Shown: positions 32,258 to 45,771 of the stretch, one piece after another
How the letters are laid out: every line of letters begins with the position of its first letter
Position numbering within the stretch: the stretch's first letter is position 1
From: Turbatrix aceti
Lineage: Eukaryota; Nematoda; Chromadorea; Rhabditida; Panagrolaimidae
NCBI GenBank assembly: GCA_963969345.1
Contig: OZ017766.1
Coordinates: 2,728,001-2,792,000 of the forward strand
DNA: 64,000 bases
Direction of reading: 5' to 3'
Notes under the pieces: model-generated
What the model was told of the DNA's origin: nothing
Database searches by the model: none
The model's input: only the letters and a program-made list of their open reading frames with translations
Program-made: the position numbers and the translations under genes

Positions 32258-34930
32258 TTCACTTTTTTCCTATGAAAATCTGTTGCTTTTTTAGTATATT
32301 TTCTCATGTCAGATATCAACTTTTTGTATTGTGTCCCAGAATTGTACGCGTGTTTCACCCCGGACTTGCAATACCGCTTTTTTATTTTTGTATCAGTTCA
32401 TATAATATGCTACAGTAAATAATAAATAAATAATGCATCAAAACAGTGTATTATGAAAACGCGTTGATGCTTTTTTTTAAATTAAATTAAAAAAAAATTA
32501 AAAGCCCTGTGGATGCATTTGTCTATGTGTCTGAGTGAGCATCGTAAATAAAACAACTCTCAATTAGCTGTCTAGACTCACAAATTTGATTATAGTATCC
32601 TTTTCGAAAATTGACTTTTGATATGCACTTAAAAGTGCATAAAGATCAAAAATGTTGTAATCCCAATCGAAATATACAACAAATGGCATTGCAAAAATTT
32701 GCGCTTTCACTTTTTAAAGCATTTTTTAAAAACTACTTTTTTATTTCGAAACAGCAGATTAGTATTTCTGCCTGAACGAACGACAATAATGTGACAGATC
32801 AGCGCTGAATGATTCACCCAGGCACAACATGTGCTTCCGAGCACTGCGAGTTAGAGACAATGGTCATCAATTTTTAGAACCTCGGCTTTAGGTCATTGAT
32901 CTTTTTAAAACTGTTTTGCGAACGCGTTTACTTCCTTGTTTTGCACCTAAAACTGTTTTTTTGTGTAGTTCGAACAAAATTGCAACAGATGAATCTGGTT
33001 TTTTTGACGAAAACAAGATATTTATTTACTTATTTTCAAAACTACCCTTTACGGGTCGCTTCTTTTTTTTCACCGGTTTATTGTAGACCTGGTCTAAATC
33101 TGATCGTCGTCAGTCAATGCTTACATGGAACCACGCGTTTGTGCAGCATCGAGTTGCTCTGTTCTGGTGTTTTTCGCCGTGCATGCGTGACGCGAACGCA
33201 TCGAGGGATCTGCCAATCTGCAGACTAGGAAGTCCGGACAGCAGCGATGTGTGAGCGTCATTGTGTCGACGCCACCGAGGCACCATGGGGAGAGGGATGG
33301 GATTTCACGACCGGCTGGTTATCCATGCGTGGAGCGAGGCATGCGCGACTGCTGAACGTAGTCGTTATGACGCGTTGTGTTCGAATCGATTGCTGACCGT
33401 CGGTTGATGGCGGTCATCCGCGGTCGTAAAGTTACTCAACTCAGACTGCCGGAAGCGAAGGGTCACGTTTTTTGTTTACTTTGCCTCAGGGTTTGTTTTC
33501 TAGAATTGGAGTGCATTCAGAAATTCTGGGTTCATGCCCAGAGGACCAGAGACGTTTTCTGTGTTTTTTAGGCTCTGACAAATCCTTTTTTACCTTATTT
33601 CTGACGTTCTTTTTCATGCTCAAGCATCCATGATTGCGCTCGAGATCAGTTGAATTTTACGATGTTTGTTCAAAAAACACCCAGTGCCTTGTTTTTGTTT
33701 TCTGAAGTTTGAAAAAAACTTCCTGAATCCCCGGCCCCGCATTGTTATTGCGCCCCCCCCCCCCCACTCCAAGGACAACAGCGACAGCGAAACTTGCAAC
33801 GACCATCATCGTCTTCAAAGTTTGGGGCGAGAGGGGATGCGAGTCGGTGGGGACAGTGATCATGACACTCGACGCCGACCGACGTCGTCGTCATGTGGCC
33901 CGTGTCGAGTCGCCTCTGCAGTATCGCCTTATCCAGGACCAAAGTATGCTCCACTCTGCTTCCAACTCCATTGATCGAAATCAGAATTACTGAATGGCGT
34001 TGTTGTTTTCTTAGTAGTATTCTTTTTATGTTAAAGAACAAGTAAGTAGAAAATTCCGTGTACTTTAGGTTTTTTCTTTGCGTGCACGCAACAATTCACA
34101 CATTTGATTGATCTCCAAGTCTGTTGTTAATGTAGGTTGGTGATGGCTGCATCGATAGTTTAAAGATTCCTTTTCCTAATAGTTACCGGTTTTTTTACGA
34201 TAGTCTGGGGGCAACGTGCCGACTTCTTAATGCCGTGCATTTTGTTTAGTGATTTTCGTGATGAGAATTTTTTATACATCAATCAAATTTCAAAACGTTT
34301 GGCCAAAAAGGGTCCAAATAAATATTACGACTTTTCTAGTGATGCATTTTTTTACTAAATCGTTCCTTTTAATCCTAGAAGTTTTTTTAGAAACCAAAAA
34401 AAATCTGTTTTTGAGGCTTCAATGCTAGTTTTGGAGCTTCAATATTATTTTATTTTTATTTTTGCTGTGATGCAAACAGGTTTTGTAGTTATCCATACAT
34501 AGGGTGTGTTTCAGTGATCATGTGTCATCCGCTCTCGAAGCATCCTGATCAGTCTCCCTGGACCCCGATTATCCGAGAAAACTGTTATTTGTCCTGTTTT
34601 TTCCGCTTCAGCCCTACCTTTTGCCATCCCATGATCACAAACAACCCCAAATGCATGTTTAATGCACTAATCACCCTGGTGTCACTGCCCTGCATAGGTA
34701 GATGCAATTTCGCTCCCGCTTCCATCTTTCGGGTTGATCTCGACGATGACTGGCTGATTTCGGGTTGATCTCGACGATGACTGGCTGTCGGGCCACCGAA
34801 GTCGGGTGTTTTGAATTCTGGCGCCGCCACGCCCTCTTTCGTTGACTATAAATTTTTTTGAAAAAACTCGAAAGGGTATTTTTAGATTCTTTTTGTCGTC
34901 CAACTGCACTCCAAAATCGGTAGCACGAAC
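32258..34930. other. Gene-poor spacer with small repeats
   Basis: No supported exon in 2.7 kb. It contains a poly-C run near 33752-33766 and a perfect 31 bp tandem duplication at 34727-34787. The right end precedes the small GPI-protein gene. Confidence 0.5.
34727..34787 (+). repeat. Tandem duplication of a 31 bp unit
   Basis: The unit beginning TTTCGGGTTGATCTCGACGA occurs twice without spacing (34727-34757, 34758-34787). It is about 140 bp upstream of the small GPI-protein start codon, so it may lie in its promoter. Confidence 0.85.
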
Positions 34931-35461
34931 ATGACTTCATTGATTGCGTTCTCGCTCGTCGTGTCCCTGATCGGCTCGACCATGGCGTCCTGGGACGGCC
35001 CAGTCCAGACCATCGAGAGGGAGGAAACTGTGCCAAACCAGTTCGAAGCCCAAAACGATTTTGAAACCATAAGTATGTTTTGTTCAGTTTTTTTCTTGTA
35101 CTGAAAGATTTCGAATTACAGCGTCAAATAACGATGAAATTCGACAAAATCGAATTGAATCCGTTGTCGTTACCAAGTCTTCTGGTGAGTTGACTTTTTG
35201 AAAGTTTTTTTTTGGGGAAAAATGGAAGAATCCGAAAAAAAATCATGCGCGCAACGTTTTTGTTTTTGATAAAAACTGATTTTTGAAACTCCTAAAAACG
35301 GAAACAATCTTGTGGACTGCTCATTTTTTTGTTTACAAATCATATTTTTTTCAGTAAACACGGAAACCCCACCAGCATTTGCCGGCGGTTCGTCTGGCGA
35401 TTCAGCGAGCATGCTCGCGGTCTTCTCCGCCCTGGCTCTCTCGCTGGCCCTCGCCCGCTGA
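34931..35461 (+). CDS. Small secreted protein, predicted GPI-anchored
   Basis: Three short exons (34931-35072, 35122-35184, 35355-35461) join in frame to give 103 residues. The N-terminus is a clear signal peptide (TSLIAFSLVVSLIGSTMA, cut before SWDG). The middle is short and hydrophilic (QFEAQNDFETI, NRIESVVVTKSS). The C-terminus has a small-residue patch (AFAGGSSGDSAS) followed by a hydrophobic tail that runs to the end (LAVFSALALSLALAR). This is the arrangement expected of a GPI attachment signal. I recognise no domain and no family. Splice sites fit nematode consensus at all four positions and phases agree, which supports a real gene despite its size. It is convergent with the large fibronectin-III gene, whose product also looks GPI-anchored. 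Confidence 0.65.
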
Positions 35462-35761
35462 CCTCCTACGTACCCCGGCCCCATGGACCTCCTCTCGAAC
35501 AGACTGTACATTTCATCACTTCAAAATCGGTGTTCAATACGTAATAAAATATTTCTGACTATGCACGTTGGTGAGAAAGACAACAAAAAATATTTACAGA
35601 CAATGTGAAAAAAATATGAAAAAAAGTGGGAACCTCGGTGATTGCTGCGGTGAGGATTTACAGAAGGAAGAAAGTCGAGTAAACGAGGCAGGCATAAGTT
35701 ATCAGGGAAAGCCCTCTGCCGGAGTTGGCTCGGGCGGGGGCTCGGATAGAAGTCTTTTCTT

Positions 35762-38700
35762 TCAGGCAAAGGCAATATGCAGAGTGAACCGGTAAACCAT
35801 GGCCGCTAGCAGGTACGCAACGAGAGTCGTCGGATGCAGGGGTCTGGAGAGACGTGGAGAACTGTTCGCACACCCGTTGAGGTACATGTGACAGGGGAGA
35901 CGGCGTGGAGTATCTGAAAATGGGTAAGTCATAAATCAAGGTGAACAACGCCCATGGATACGGTATTTGATGTGTTCACGATGGATCAAAATCGCCCAAC
36001 CAACCTTTGGGAGCTTCATCGATGACCCCATCGACGGAAATCCACTCGGTCTCGAGGGCGATATTGCTGACGGTGTAGGCGCGAATCTTGACAAAATAGT
36101 CCGTGTGCGAGCGAAGAGGCCCGTTGCAGTAGGGCTCGTCGAGGCGTCTTCTGTCGCAGTCCTCCTCGCCGATGACGAAGGAAGCCGTCTTGAGCGTGCC
36201 CTCGCCCCTGTTTTTGAAGGGATGGTAGTCGGACGACGAGGCGCGGTACGCGGACCACTTTTCCTCGTTTTTGACGTCGTAGTAGGACCTCAGCTCGAAG
36301 CCGTCGCCTCCCAACTTGATGTCTTCCGTCACGATGACGGCGTAGTTCGTGATGCGACCGTTTTTGTCAGGGAAGAGTCTGCGGTCGTTGTCGAAGGACA
36401 CGACGAGTTCTCGGGTGCCGGAGCGCTTGAGCGTAGGTGTCGTGGTCGGGGCGACGCCGTAGCCGACGGTCACGGTCTCGGACTCGCTCTCCGCCTCGGA
36501 CGCTCCGGTGCCCATGATTACGGTAATTGTAAAAGAGTAAAACGCGTTGTAAGCGAGTCCGTTGAAGCGGTACGAGTTGGTGTTGCGCAGTTCGACTGTC
36601 TGCTCACGTATCATGCCACTCGGCAGCGTCGACGAGTACCTGCAGCCAGTTGTTTTCTGACTGGTGTCAGAAAGAAACAAGACTTACCCTAATCGATAGC
36701 GACACTCGTTGTCAGCGACGTTTTCGATGTCCCAGAAGAGAGTCGTGTAACCGGGTCCGAGAACAGGGTACAGGTGTGTGACTTTCATGGGGTCTGAAAA
36801 GTGTTATTCGTGTTTAAAATCAGATAAAGCGTGTTTGCGACGCGCAAAAAGGTTGTTGCGCGCCAAAACTCACAAGTAGTGATGTCAGCGATGACCGGTC
36901 GACTTCTGAGTCCTCTGTACAGAGTGTACAGCTCAAAGTGATACGTCTTGCCTGGGATCAGCTTGTTGTACGTAAACGACTTCCTGAAAAAGCCATGCAA
37001 GTACATGCAAAGAAACTTGCCCCTCAAAATGGACCCCAACTTACTCCTTCTGCTTCGCGACCTTTTTTGTGATATTCTTGCCCTCATCGACGAAGACCAG
37101 CTCGTAGCCATCGTAAACATGCTCCTCGTCCGACTCGTCAAAGTTGATAACGATCGAGTTGGACGACACCTGGCCAGGTGAGAGCGTCGATGTGATGACC
37201 GGTGACGTCACCTGTCGGATGCCCTTTGCCGCGCTTTGGATGTCGAGGCCCTTGGTGACGTTGCGCACCGTGACTGTATACAGCTTGGCAGGCTCGAGGC
37301 CGGTCAGCACGATAGGACCCGTCGTGTTGATGTTCTTTACGTCGTTGCCGACGATCTTCTTTCCGATGGAGTACGCCACGAGGATTTCATGCGTGGCAAA
37401 GTTGTGGCCGACGAACCAGTCGAGGTCGAGCGTGATCGAAGCTAGGTAGAACTCGTCAGTCGTGGCGTTGACAACGTGGAGGCCCTGAACAGCGTTGGGC
37501 TTGCCGAGGTCGAGGGTTCGCCGCGCCTCCCACTCAGACACGATGTGGCCTTCTAAGACGCAGTTGACACGCATGTCCAGGAGGTGATCAGGCAGAAGCT
37601 TGATGGTCACCTTCGGCTCGCTCGTCGGCACCGGGAACGACTTTGGGGTACTCAGGGAGACGACCGTGTAGTTCAGCACGTAGCTGTCGCACATGATGGT
37701 CTCCGGGGCATCCCAAGACACCTCCATCTGGCTCTTGTCCTTTGCCCTGGCCACCTTGATAGTCGATGGATTTGAAGACAATAGTTTGGTCTTCGCCACG
37801 GAAACGTTCACGACGTTCTCGGCATCTGGGGATTCTTCGGAGTCAGAAGGCTCGACGGAGGGTGGTGGTTCGGGGTTGTCGGTTGTCTCGAAGATGATAT
37901 CGTCTTCACCAGTAGTAGCAACGGGCTTGGAAGTGACGACCGGCACAGTGGGCAACTCCCTGACACCTGCACCCGGGACAGAACTCAAGATGGCACTGGT
38001 CGTTTCCGGCGCCCTGTAGACCTCTGGAGGTGGGGGGCGCCACGGGGCCAGACTGCTGCTTTCCTCCCCGCCAGTCCACGTCGATGATGGCAGCTGCGCA
38101 GCCACGGTGGACGCGGACGTCGGAGGGATGACGAGCGTGAAGGTGGTCGAAGGGGCTGGAACAGGCTGAGACACCACCACAGGCGGGGGCGACGGGGGGT
38201 GCACCGGCGTAGAAAAGGGTGTTGTGGCTTCAAATGTCTTAAGCAGAGCGGACATGAGAGCCTGTGGATCCACAGTCACAACCGGAAGCGCTCGAACGCC
38301 ACCCGCTGGTGCAGGTGGAGAAGTGATGATGAGATCGGGTGTCGACGACGACAGAGAAGTCGACGAGGATTGTCCCCGACCGACCGGTTTTGTCGAGACG
38401 CTGTCGACGCCTAAACCACCGGAATCTAGTTTACAGCGAAAACAAGGAAACAAAACCTATTGATGGCGGTATAAAAAAGGTTGACTTACCTTTGGTCACG
38501 AAAAAGGTCTCGACGAACTGCAGCGAGGGCATGCCATGGTAGGTTGTGAAGACCTTGATGACGTAGGCCGTGCGTGGCTCGAGGCTTCTTAGCTTGACGA
38601 TGCTGGCCTTCGTCTCGACATAGTTCGTGTACTCCGGCTGGTTCTTGGGATGGTACTCGAGGTAAAAGCCGATGTCTGTCTTGATCGCCGGAGGCGGGAA

Positions 38701-39087
38701 GTACGATATCGTGGCTTCGGTGTCGGTGGTGTCGATGGAGTCAAGCAACGGCGCCGGCGGACTGGAGGGCAGGCGCTTGTCCAGTACGATGACGTCGTTG
38801 CCGGCAAAGAGCTTGGCTGTGACCCGGACGGCGTAGTCAATGGCGGGCACGGTGCTGTTGATGACAGCGTTGCGTGCGGTGCGGGCGAAGGCCGTCGAGG
38901 AGGGAGGCACACCGATCGGGGGGTCGTAGTCGACGATGAAGTGGCGGATATTGAGGATGGCAGGGACTTCGTCGAGCCAATCGACGTAGACCGACGACGC
39001 CGAGGACAACGAAGCCTCCTGGCCGCGGACAGACGGGGTCAGAGCTGCGACGAGCAGCACCAGTGCTATTCGACAGAGTTTGGTCAT
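35762..39087 (-). CDS. Fibronectin-III surface protein, RPTP-ectodomain-like, predicted GPI-anchored
   Basis: Six exons (39087-38490, 38425-37045, 36983-36874, 36793-36688, 36639-36005, 35913-35762) give 993 residues with consistent phases. A signal peptide ([18 protein letters not shown]) opens the protein. FN3-like domains follow near 25-200, then a ~220-residue Pro/Thr/Ser-rich linker, then several more FN3 repeats with [13 protein letters not shown] and [13 protein letters not shown] motifs. Near residue 800 the module [18 protein letters not shown] ... [19 protein letters not shown] matches the membrane-proximal region of type III receptor tyrosine phosphatases (DEP-1/PTPRB group). No phosphatase domain follows. 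The last exon instead ends in CANSSPRLS and a hydrophobic terminus ([15 protein letters not shown]...), which suggests a GPI anchor. A GCGTTGCAG acceptor at 39181-39189 may mark trans-splicing. The exact final exon is the least certain part. Confidence 0.78.
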
Positions 39088-42000
39088 CCGTTGGCGACAA
39101 GCATTGCGGGAGATTCTGCGTGAGGGAAGAGCGGGTAGTGCACGGGAGCGGAAGACGTCGCGGCAGGGCTTGGAGAGGCGCTGCAACGCAAATGATAAAA
39201 AAAAAGATACAGTATCTGTCAACAAAACAAGTTTCGACACGTAAAAAAGAAACTGTCAGAAAGCGACACTTCCCTTCAAGATTTTCAAAAAATAATCGTA
39301 ACTTTGCTTCGCCGTATCAAACTATAAAGTCCCTAAATCGATGCAAACAATGTCGTTATCCACTCGAGTCGATCAGATTTCCTCTAATCCATTGTTGTTT
39401 TTTGCCACGCCAAAAAAAGGTGAAACAAATCATCGGAGGGCCAAGGAGTGCTCGTCACATTTGATCTCTTTCCACTCGACAACAGGGCGAGTGGAGGGGG
39501 TCTTAATGTCAACATTCCGCTATAAAGTGACTCCTTCCATTGTAGCTAGCAGCCAGAGGAGACAAATGAATTCCCCCTGAGGTCCTGCCAGGTAGATAGA
39601 TACAAAACTTCAATTAGAAATCTGTATCGCACTTTAGTCCAAAACGGGGTAGCAAATGACTGTCAGAAAAACGTAATGAGTCCTCTGAGTACTGTTATTA
39701 CGACAACGGATGATGCTTAACTCAAACAAGATTAATGGATGATAATTGTGCCTTTTTGGGGCTTCAAAAAACCGTTCGTGTCACGTTATCTGATCCGTTT
39801 AGTAATGAAAAAAACACTGTGAAACTGTATCAAAAAGTCAAATAATGAGGAAATGAACAAAAAGCCTAGAAAAAGTTTCATCATAGCGTGACAGAAGTTC
39901 AAAAAAATAGATACCCGTTACAAAAGCCGGACGATATCGGTGTCAGTTATTTTTTAGAACTCTTGACAAAACTGGTCACTGGCCAAAACTGGAAAAACTG
40001 TCAGTATCATTTTTTTTTTAACTTATATCAGTAAACTTCGAACGACAAAATAAACTGCGTGCTTTTTAAAAGCATCATCACAAAAAAAGCAACAGGTCAA
40101 AAAAATATAACCAAGAAAATGAAAGGCTGGGTGAACTTTTGAAAAGTTAAAACTTGATCTCCGCAAAAGTCCGCACATCAATTACAACCTAAATCGTGTC
40201 AAGAAAAGTTTGCAGAAAAGTCGTAAACGAAACATGGACCAACAACAATGACCGCTAACTTCATCGCATTTCGAAGACTTCCAGGAGTGCGGAGGCAGGA
40301 ATTATACAGACTCGGTCTTCTGACGAGGCAGGCCAGAGACAGACAAACAGGCTGTGAACAACATGGTCGGAATGGGGTTCTTGGACAACTCCCCCTTGTT
40401 GGATGACTTCCTCCCCCTGCGAGGGATTTGTCCAACGACAGCGACCGTTCGTTCCTGCAGCCACGACAAAAAAGTTCCGATGGGGGCTTAGGGGAGATTT
40501 TGATCGACTGATCGCTCCGATTGGGGGGGGGGCAGTCTACAAGCAATCCTGCAGAAATCCCGCGAGATCCGAGTAATCTCCTCAACCCGCAGGGACCAGC
40601 AGAGGCCTAGCAGGTCAGTGTTGCCCCTTTTTTTGTGTTCGGAAAAGAAACCGGTTCGCCGCAGCCCTCAAAGCATCCCTCATCGGACACAAAAGCACCC
40701 TGAGAGATCGAGCAAGCATTCAGACACGGAAGACGGTAAGTACTACCTGCCAGGCATGCATGCATACCGGTTCAATGACCCTCGGGGGGACTGCTTCCGC
40801 GCAGACGCTGTCGGACTGTTAGGGGTCCCATCGCCGTATCATTCGCTGTAGACGACTATCTAATTGCTGAATTCGGGTCCCGGTCGAGGTTAAGCTATTC
40901 ATTTCTGCTTGGATACAAAAAACTGGAATTAAAGGGACAATAGTAAAAAATTGGGAGAACTAATTTCAAGACTTGTCATGTGCCTGAATGAGAAAACAGA
41001 TATTTGGACAAATAACAAGCATCGTCACCTGCAGCGCAAAAAAACAGACAGGTAAAACAAAAGTGCTCTCAACACGAAAAAAACAAAAAAAACTATAAAC
41101 AGCCTAAAGCAAGAAAATTTACCTCAAAAAATGGATGATCCGAAAAACGGTCTAACGGCGAAAAAAACAAAATCAACAGGCATTAAGATCGGATTCAAAA
41201 ATTATTCAACTGCCCGACAGCAGCTTTTCACCGGTGGTATGGGCTGACCAAGTTGAAACGTCAGAGACGAAGAAGAAGCGTAATTACACTGACTTTGCCC
41301 CCCTCCGGGCGAAGAGCACTTTCAGGGGGAGGAAAGGTGTTGACGAGACGGCGGTCGACTGACTTCCAGCTAAGTAAGCCCATTGCCTCTCGAGTCCACT
41401 CGAGGATCTGTGTCCCATGCATGCAAAGTGTGACCACCGTGAGACCACCAGTAAGTGACCAGGAAGACACCGCCCGACCTGTTCGAAACAACGACGGTGA
41501 ATATCCAGGGAGTAAGTGCTCGTCAGTCGCGGACTACCGGCTCCGCAGATGCAAGTTTAGCCAAAACCAGCAAAAAGGGTGCAAAAAAAGAGTAAACGGG
41601 ACCGTAAAACATGTTCCAAGAGGGTATCGATCGTGGCTACTGGCCGAATGTCCAAATCCCAGCCGTCAGGATAGATGACAGTCTGACTTTTTTGTGTCTG
41701 CTGCAGTCTCGGTCTTGTCTTCATCTTCATCTTCTTCGTTAAAAACAGAGACAACGACAGAGTTTGCAAACCATATCTCTTGCTTCTCCTGCGTTATGAC
41801 TTTCTCGTCCTATTATGTTGCCACGGATTTGACAAGAGCACGAGTCAAATTTCTCTCCTCTCTTTTTGTGTCAAAATCAAATTACTCACTGTCTTGGCTT
41901 GTTTTGCATCGTCTGGGTTTGCCGCTACGTCTGCTGTTGCATTGTTCCATAAAAAAGGTGCATAACACCTTTTTTTTGGCTGTCATCATCATCTTCATCA

Positions 42001-42849
42001 ACAAAGCCTAATGGGCGACATGCTGTCGTGTAATGGACCAGTTCTGTCCTGATCGCTGGCTAATGTAAGGGAAGGTAAGAAATACAAAATAAAATGCGAT
42101 ATCAAATGTTTGAAAAACGTCTTGAGCACCAAATCGACGAGTGTTGATGTCCATGCGTAAGCGGACATCTGAGCATGATCGTGACATCGCAGGTGACCAA
42201 ACTACGGACAAATAAACTTAAGTAGGTTTCTGGCTAAAGTTGCTGAAAGGTATAAAAAAAAACAAGTTTCAGAAAAGAAGACCGCATTATCTAATATTAT
42301 ACAATTCCCGTATTTTTGGCTGCTTCCCCCGAAATCGTCATAACTCAGAGCAAAGTTCCCCGCGCTCGTTGCAATTTCTGAAAATCACGCTCCTTGTTTC
42401 CCGAATTGCTCTCGTGTGTTATCATCCGCGTTGGTGGACCCGTGATCGCTCGGCGATGAGCATGATCACCATCGGATCCCCACAATCTCACCGCAGATCG
42501 ACCCGGTTGCCATGACACGGGCTTGATCATCCGAGCCAGTTCGAATTTTCTCGACTCACAGATTCGCCCATAAACCGAGCGAATCTAGTTCACCAGAGAT
42601 AACAGCGATCCCGTTCGATGATCTTGCACTAAAGTACGCGTTTTCTGGTGCGCTGTATTTCTGTCTCCCCTCCCGATGACGATGGACGTCACAGAGACGA
42701 CTGCCCTTGCTGCTGCTACGCACCCCGGACGAAAAAGCGACCCGGGCAGGTGTCCGGCAAAAGAGAAGGGTGTTTTTGGGGTGTGCTTCACGTGACAGCC
42801 CTCCGACGGTTCATGCAAAACAGGCAGCCGGTCCCTGACTTCTGACTCG

Positions 42850-42881
42850 ATGGCCGCCTTGTTTGCCCGGTTGGCGGCCAT
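42850..42881. repeat. Inverted repeat, 9 bp arms
   Basis: Arms ATGGCCGCC (42850-42858) and GGCGGCCAT (42873-42881) with a 14 nt loop. GC-rich within an AT-rich region. Confidence 0.7.
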
Positions 42882-45406
42882 TACGCAGCCGAGAGGTGGC
42901 TGTTACACTTTTTTGCAGTGGTCTGCTTGTTTTCAGCCAGATTGTGCTGATAAGTCGCGCTTGTTGACATGTGATCGCCTTTGACTATTTATCTCCGAAA
43001 TGACCAGTTAGCGGTGATAGCGAGCCGGATATTACGCTCGAGGGTATGAAGTTTGATCAATCCTGGTCACCGACTGCCGGCGACGGTGTCAGCGCAAATT
43101 GATGTTTGCTCTGACTCGGAGACTTCTTTTCCACGCAAAAACACAAATATTTATGCTTTTTATCGCAAAACAGACCCAGTTTTGTTGTTCGCAACTTCTT
43201 GACCGCTTTTGAAGCACCTTCACAAAGCCAAAGGGCGTCAACAAATTTATTTTTGTCTGCTCGAAGCAGATCGAACTCGACCTATGTAGTCTGCTGTCTC
43301 TGCAGAAAGTCTGATTGCAGCCCGTAAACATGTTTTGCACAACTCCGGGGTCCTGCCCGAGGTCAAATTTGTCGTGTTACCGTGTTGTCTCGCCTGCTCC
43401 TATTTTTTGATTCCGTTCCATCGATTCAAAACAACCATTCTGATAAAAAATGAGTGCTCATAGAAATCCACCAAAGTTCATGTCTCGTCCCTTTCCTGCT
43501 TTTTTTCTCACTGTCTGATTGCCGATGAACGAGTTTGCATTGCGTTCGCTACGTGTGCAACGCGACAAAGCGTCGCCCAGATTTTTTTTCGTTGTAAACC
43601 AACTTTCAAAAAGCAATAACGATTTATCAAGTGTCCCTGCTCACAAGCAAGATCACGAAAGACCTAGAGTTTTTTATTCAAGAGTAAATAAATAATTTGA
43701 TGATTCGCGAAACAAAATGGTCAACACAAACAAATTTACAACATAATCCCCCCAAAAAAATCTTTACAGCAATTTTATCGCTGATAAGCGACCGCGATCG
43801 CTATCAATCTGGAGCGGTCAGACACTGACATTGTTGTTTTCAATAAAGTCCGATGTCTGCTACCCCACGTTCAAAAACGTGAATAACATGCGTGTCGGCG
43901 ACGATCACCGTTTCACGGCTAACCGATGACCTGTGCAAAAACGAAACAAACACGTCCAATCAGTATCTTCGGTGCTGCGTGTACCGTCATGTTTTTCCTT
44001 TTTTTTGCATCAGAACGGGTTATCAATCAAAAATCACCTGTCCCCGTGAAAAAAGGCACCGGTACATGATGCTACAAATGCGCTTATCAGTATCAAATGC
44101 TCGTTCCTGTGCTTTACTCCGTGTCAGGGCCACATCCGAAACCAAAGAAGCGGGAGGACGTGATAAAGATACATTTTGGTCGTTCTCTTCCCTGCCAGCC
44201 CCTCTAAAAAAGCACTCGCGGTTCACGGGGACCCATTGGATTTTTTTCCTCTTGGAAAAGTGCAATAACAGACGCCTGTTCCTCGCTGGCTGAGCTTAAT
44301 TGCAGTCTCTCAGGCGAACGAGGGAGAAAAGAACGCTTCGTGCAAAGCAAGAATTTTTTCAAAAGCAAGGAACTTGCCTCGGTGACAGGTATTCGTAGGG
44401 GTGCAGCAGTGAGTTTAAAAAAAAGTTGTAGTCAACAATCCATCACTAAACATTGGTAAGTAAGCAAAAAGTGTTCAAACATCCCTGAGCGGGTTGGAAA
44501 AAAACTGAAAAAAAAAGTATCATGAAAGATGTTTTACAGAAATACCGTAAATAAATCAACTACGAAAAAACTGAAAGTAAAAAAAACTCGAAAGCATCAT
44601 TTTTTTGGAAGCTGCGCATTTATAGCATCATGAAAATTTTAGGATTCTGGGTCAGTTAATAGAATCAGAGCCCGTATATCTGTAAAATTTAGGGGGCCAT
44701 CATCGGTGCATAGTCACTCAAGTCCAATAATACCGAAATCCTCGAAGTTTAGAACGCACCGGATGTCAAACGTTTTTTTTTATCATGACGCCGTCGACCC
44801 CGCCGAAATCAATCAGATGACGTGCAAATTGCGCAGGTCACCGTCAATCATGTAAGGGCGCCGCGTTCTCTCGTTTTGTACTCTGCTGCAAATACAATCG
44901 CCGCATCGATTTCGGCCCAACACTTTGTTTACTCCGTCGGAAGCCTCTGATTCCCTTGCAAAGGCCCGTAGGTGCGGTGCGGCCGCTTGTGCAGGCGGCG
45001 CTGCGCGTTTAGACGTTCTTTGCTCTGGCGATACAGTCAGGAAGGTCGGGGTGTTCAGGCAATGGGTATCCATCGCATTCACGTGCACTGCAGCTGGCAC
45101 ATGACAGCCCGGACAGACAAGATGTGTTTTGGCTGTCAGCTAGCTGAGGATCACAATTAGAAACTCCTATGCATACATAAAAGTCCATGGATCACTGATG
45201 TCCTGCGAGATCTCATAAACTACCCGCCGATGAACATATGTAGGTCTATAGACACCTATCCGGGAAAAATTACAACAGCATCAATATTTTTCGACAAAAA
45301 CAGTTTTTTAGTCTTCAAGCTTTCGACAAATGCGATTTGTGAACTCTGCACGATAAAAAAAACAAAAATATTTCTGTCTAGACGCGATCTGCGGATTCCT
45401 AGATTC

Positions 45407-45444
45407 GCATCACATAGTCGTCCATCAGCTAGGCTATGTGATGC
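45407..45444. repeat. Inverted repeat, 11 bp arms
   Basis: Arms GCATCACATAG (45407-45417) and CTATGTGATGC (45434-45444) are exact complements around a 16 nt loop. Confidence 0.7.
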
Positions 45445-45771
45445 AACACCTTTCACCGAGTAAAAAACACAACTTTTCTTGAAACATCTAAAAAATTTAT
45501 TTGGCTCCTACTCGGGTCCAAACTGACCAAGAAATCGACCTCGGACGGCAATGTCAACACGTTGGTCAGGCCCGTCGGCGGCGGCAATCGTGCGTCCCAC
45601 GCTGCAATCACCCTGTTTTGCCTTGTACCCTGGTCACCAGCTTTGATACGTCCAGAGGGGCGATTACTGATCAGTGGTGTCATCGCCAGTCATCCCTCTG
45701 TGCTCTGCTCTCTCCCAGCAGCCGTCGCTCTTTCTCGCAGCCTCTCCACCCCTCCAGTTGTTGTTGTTTGG

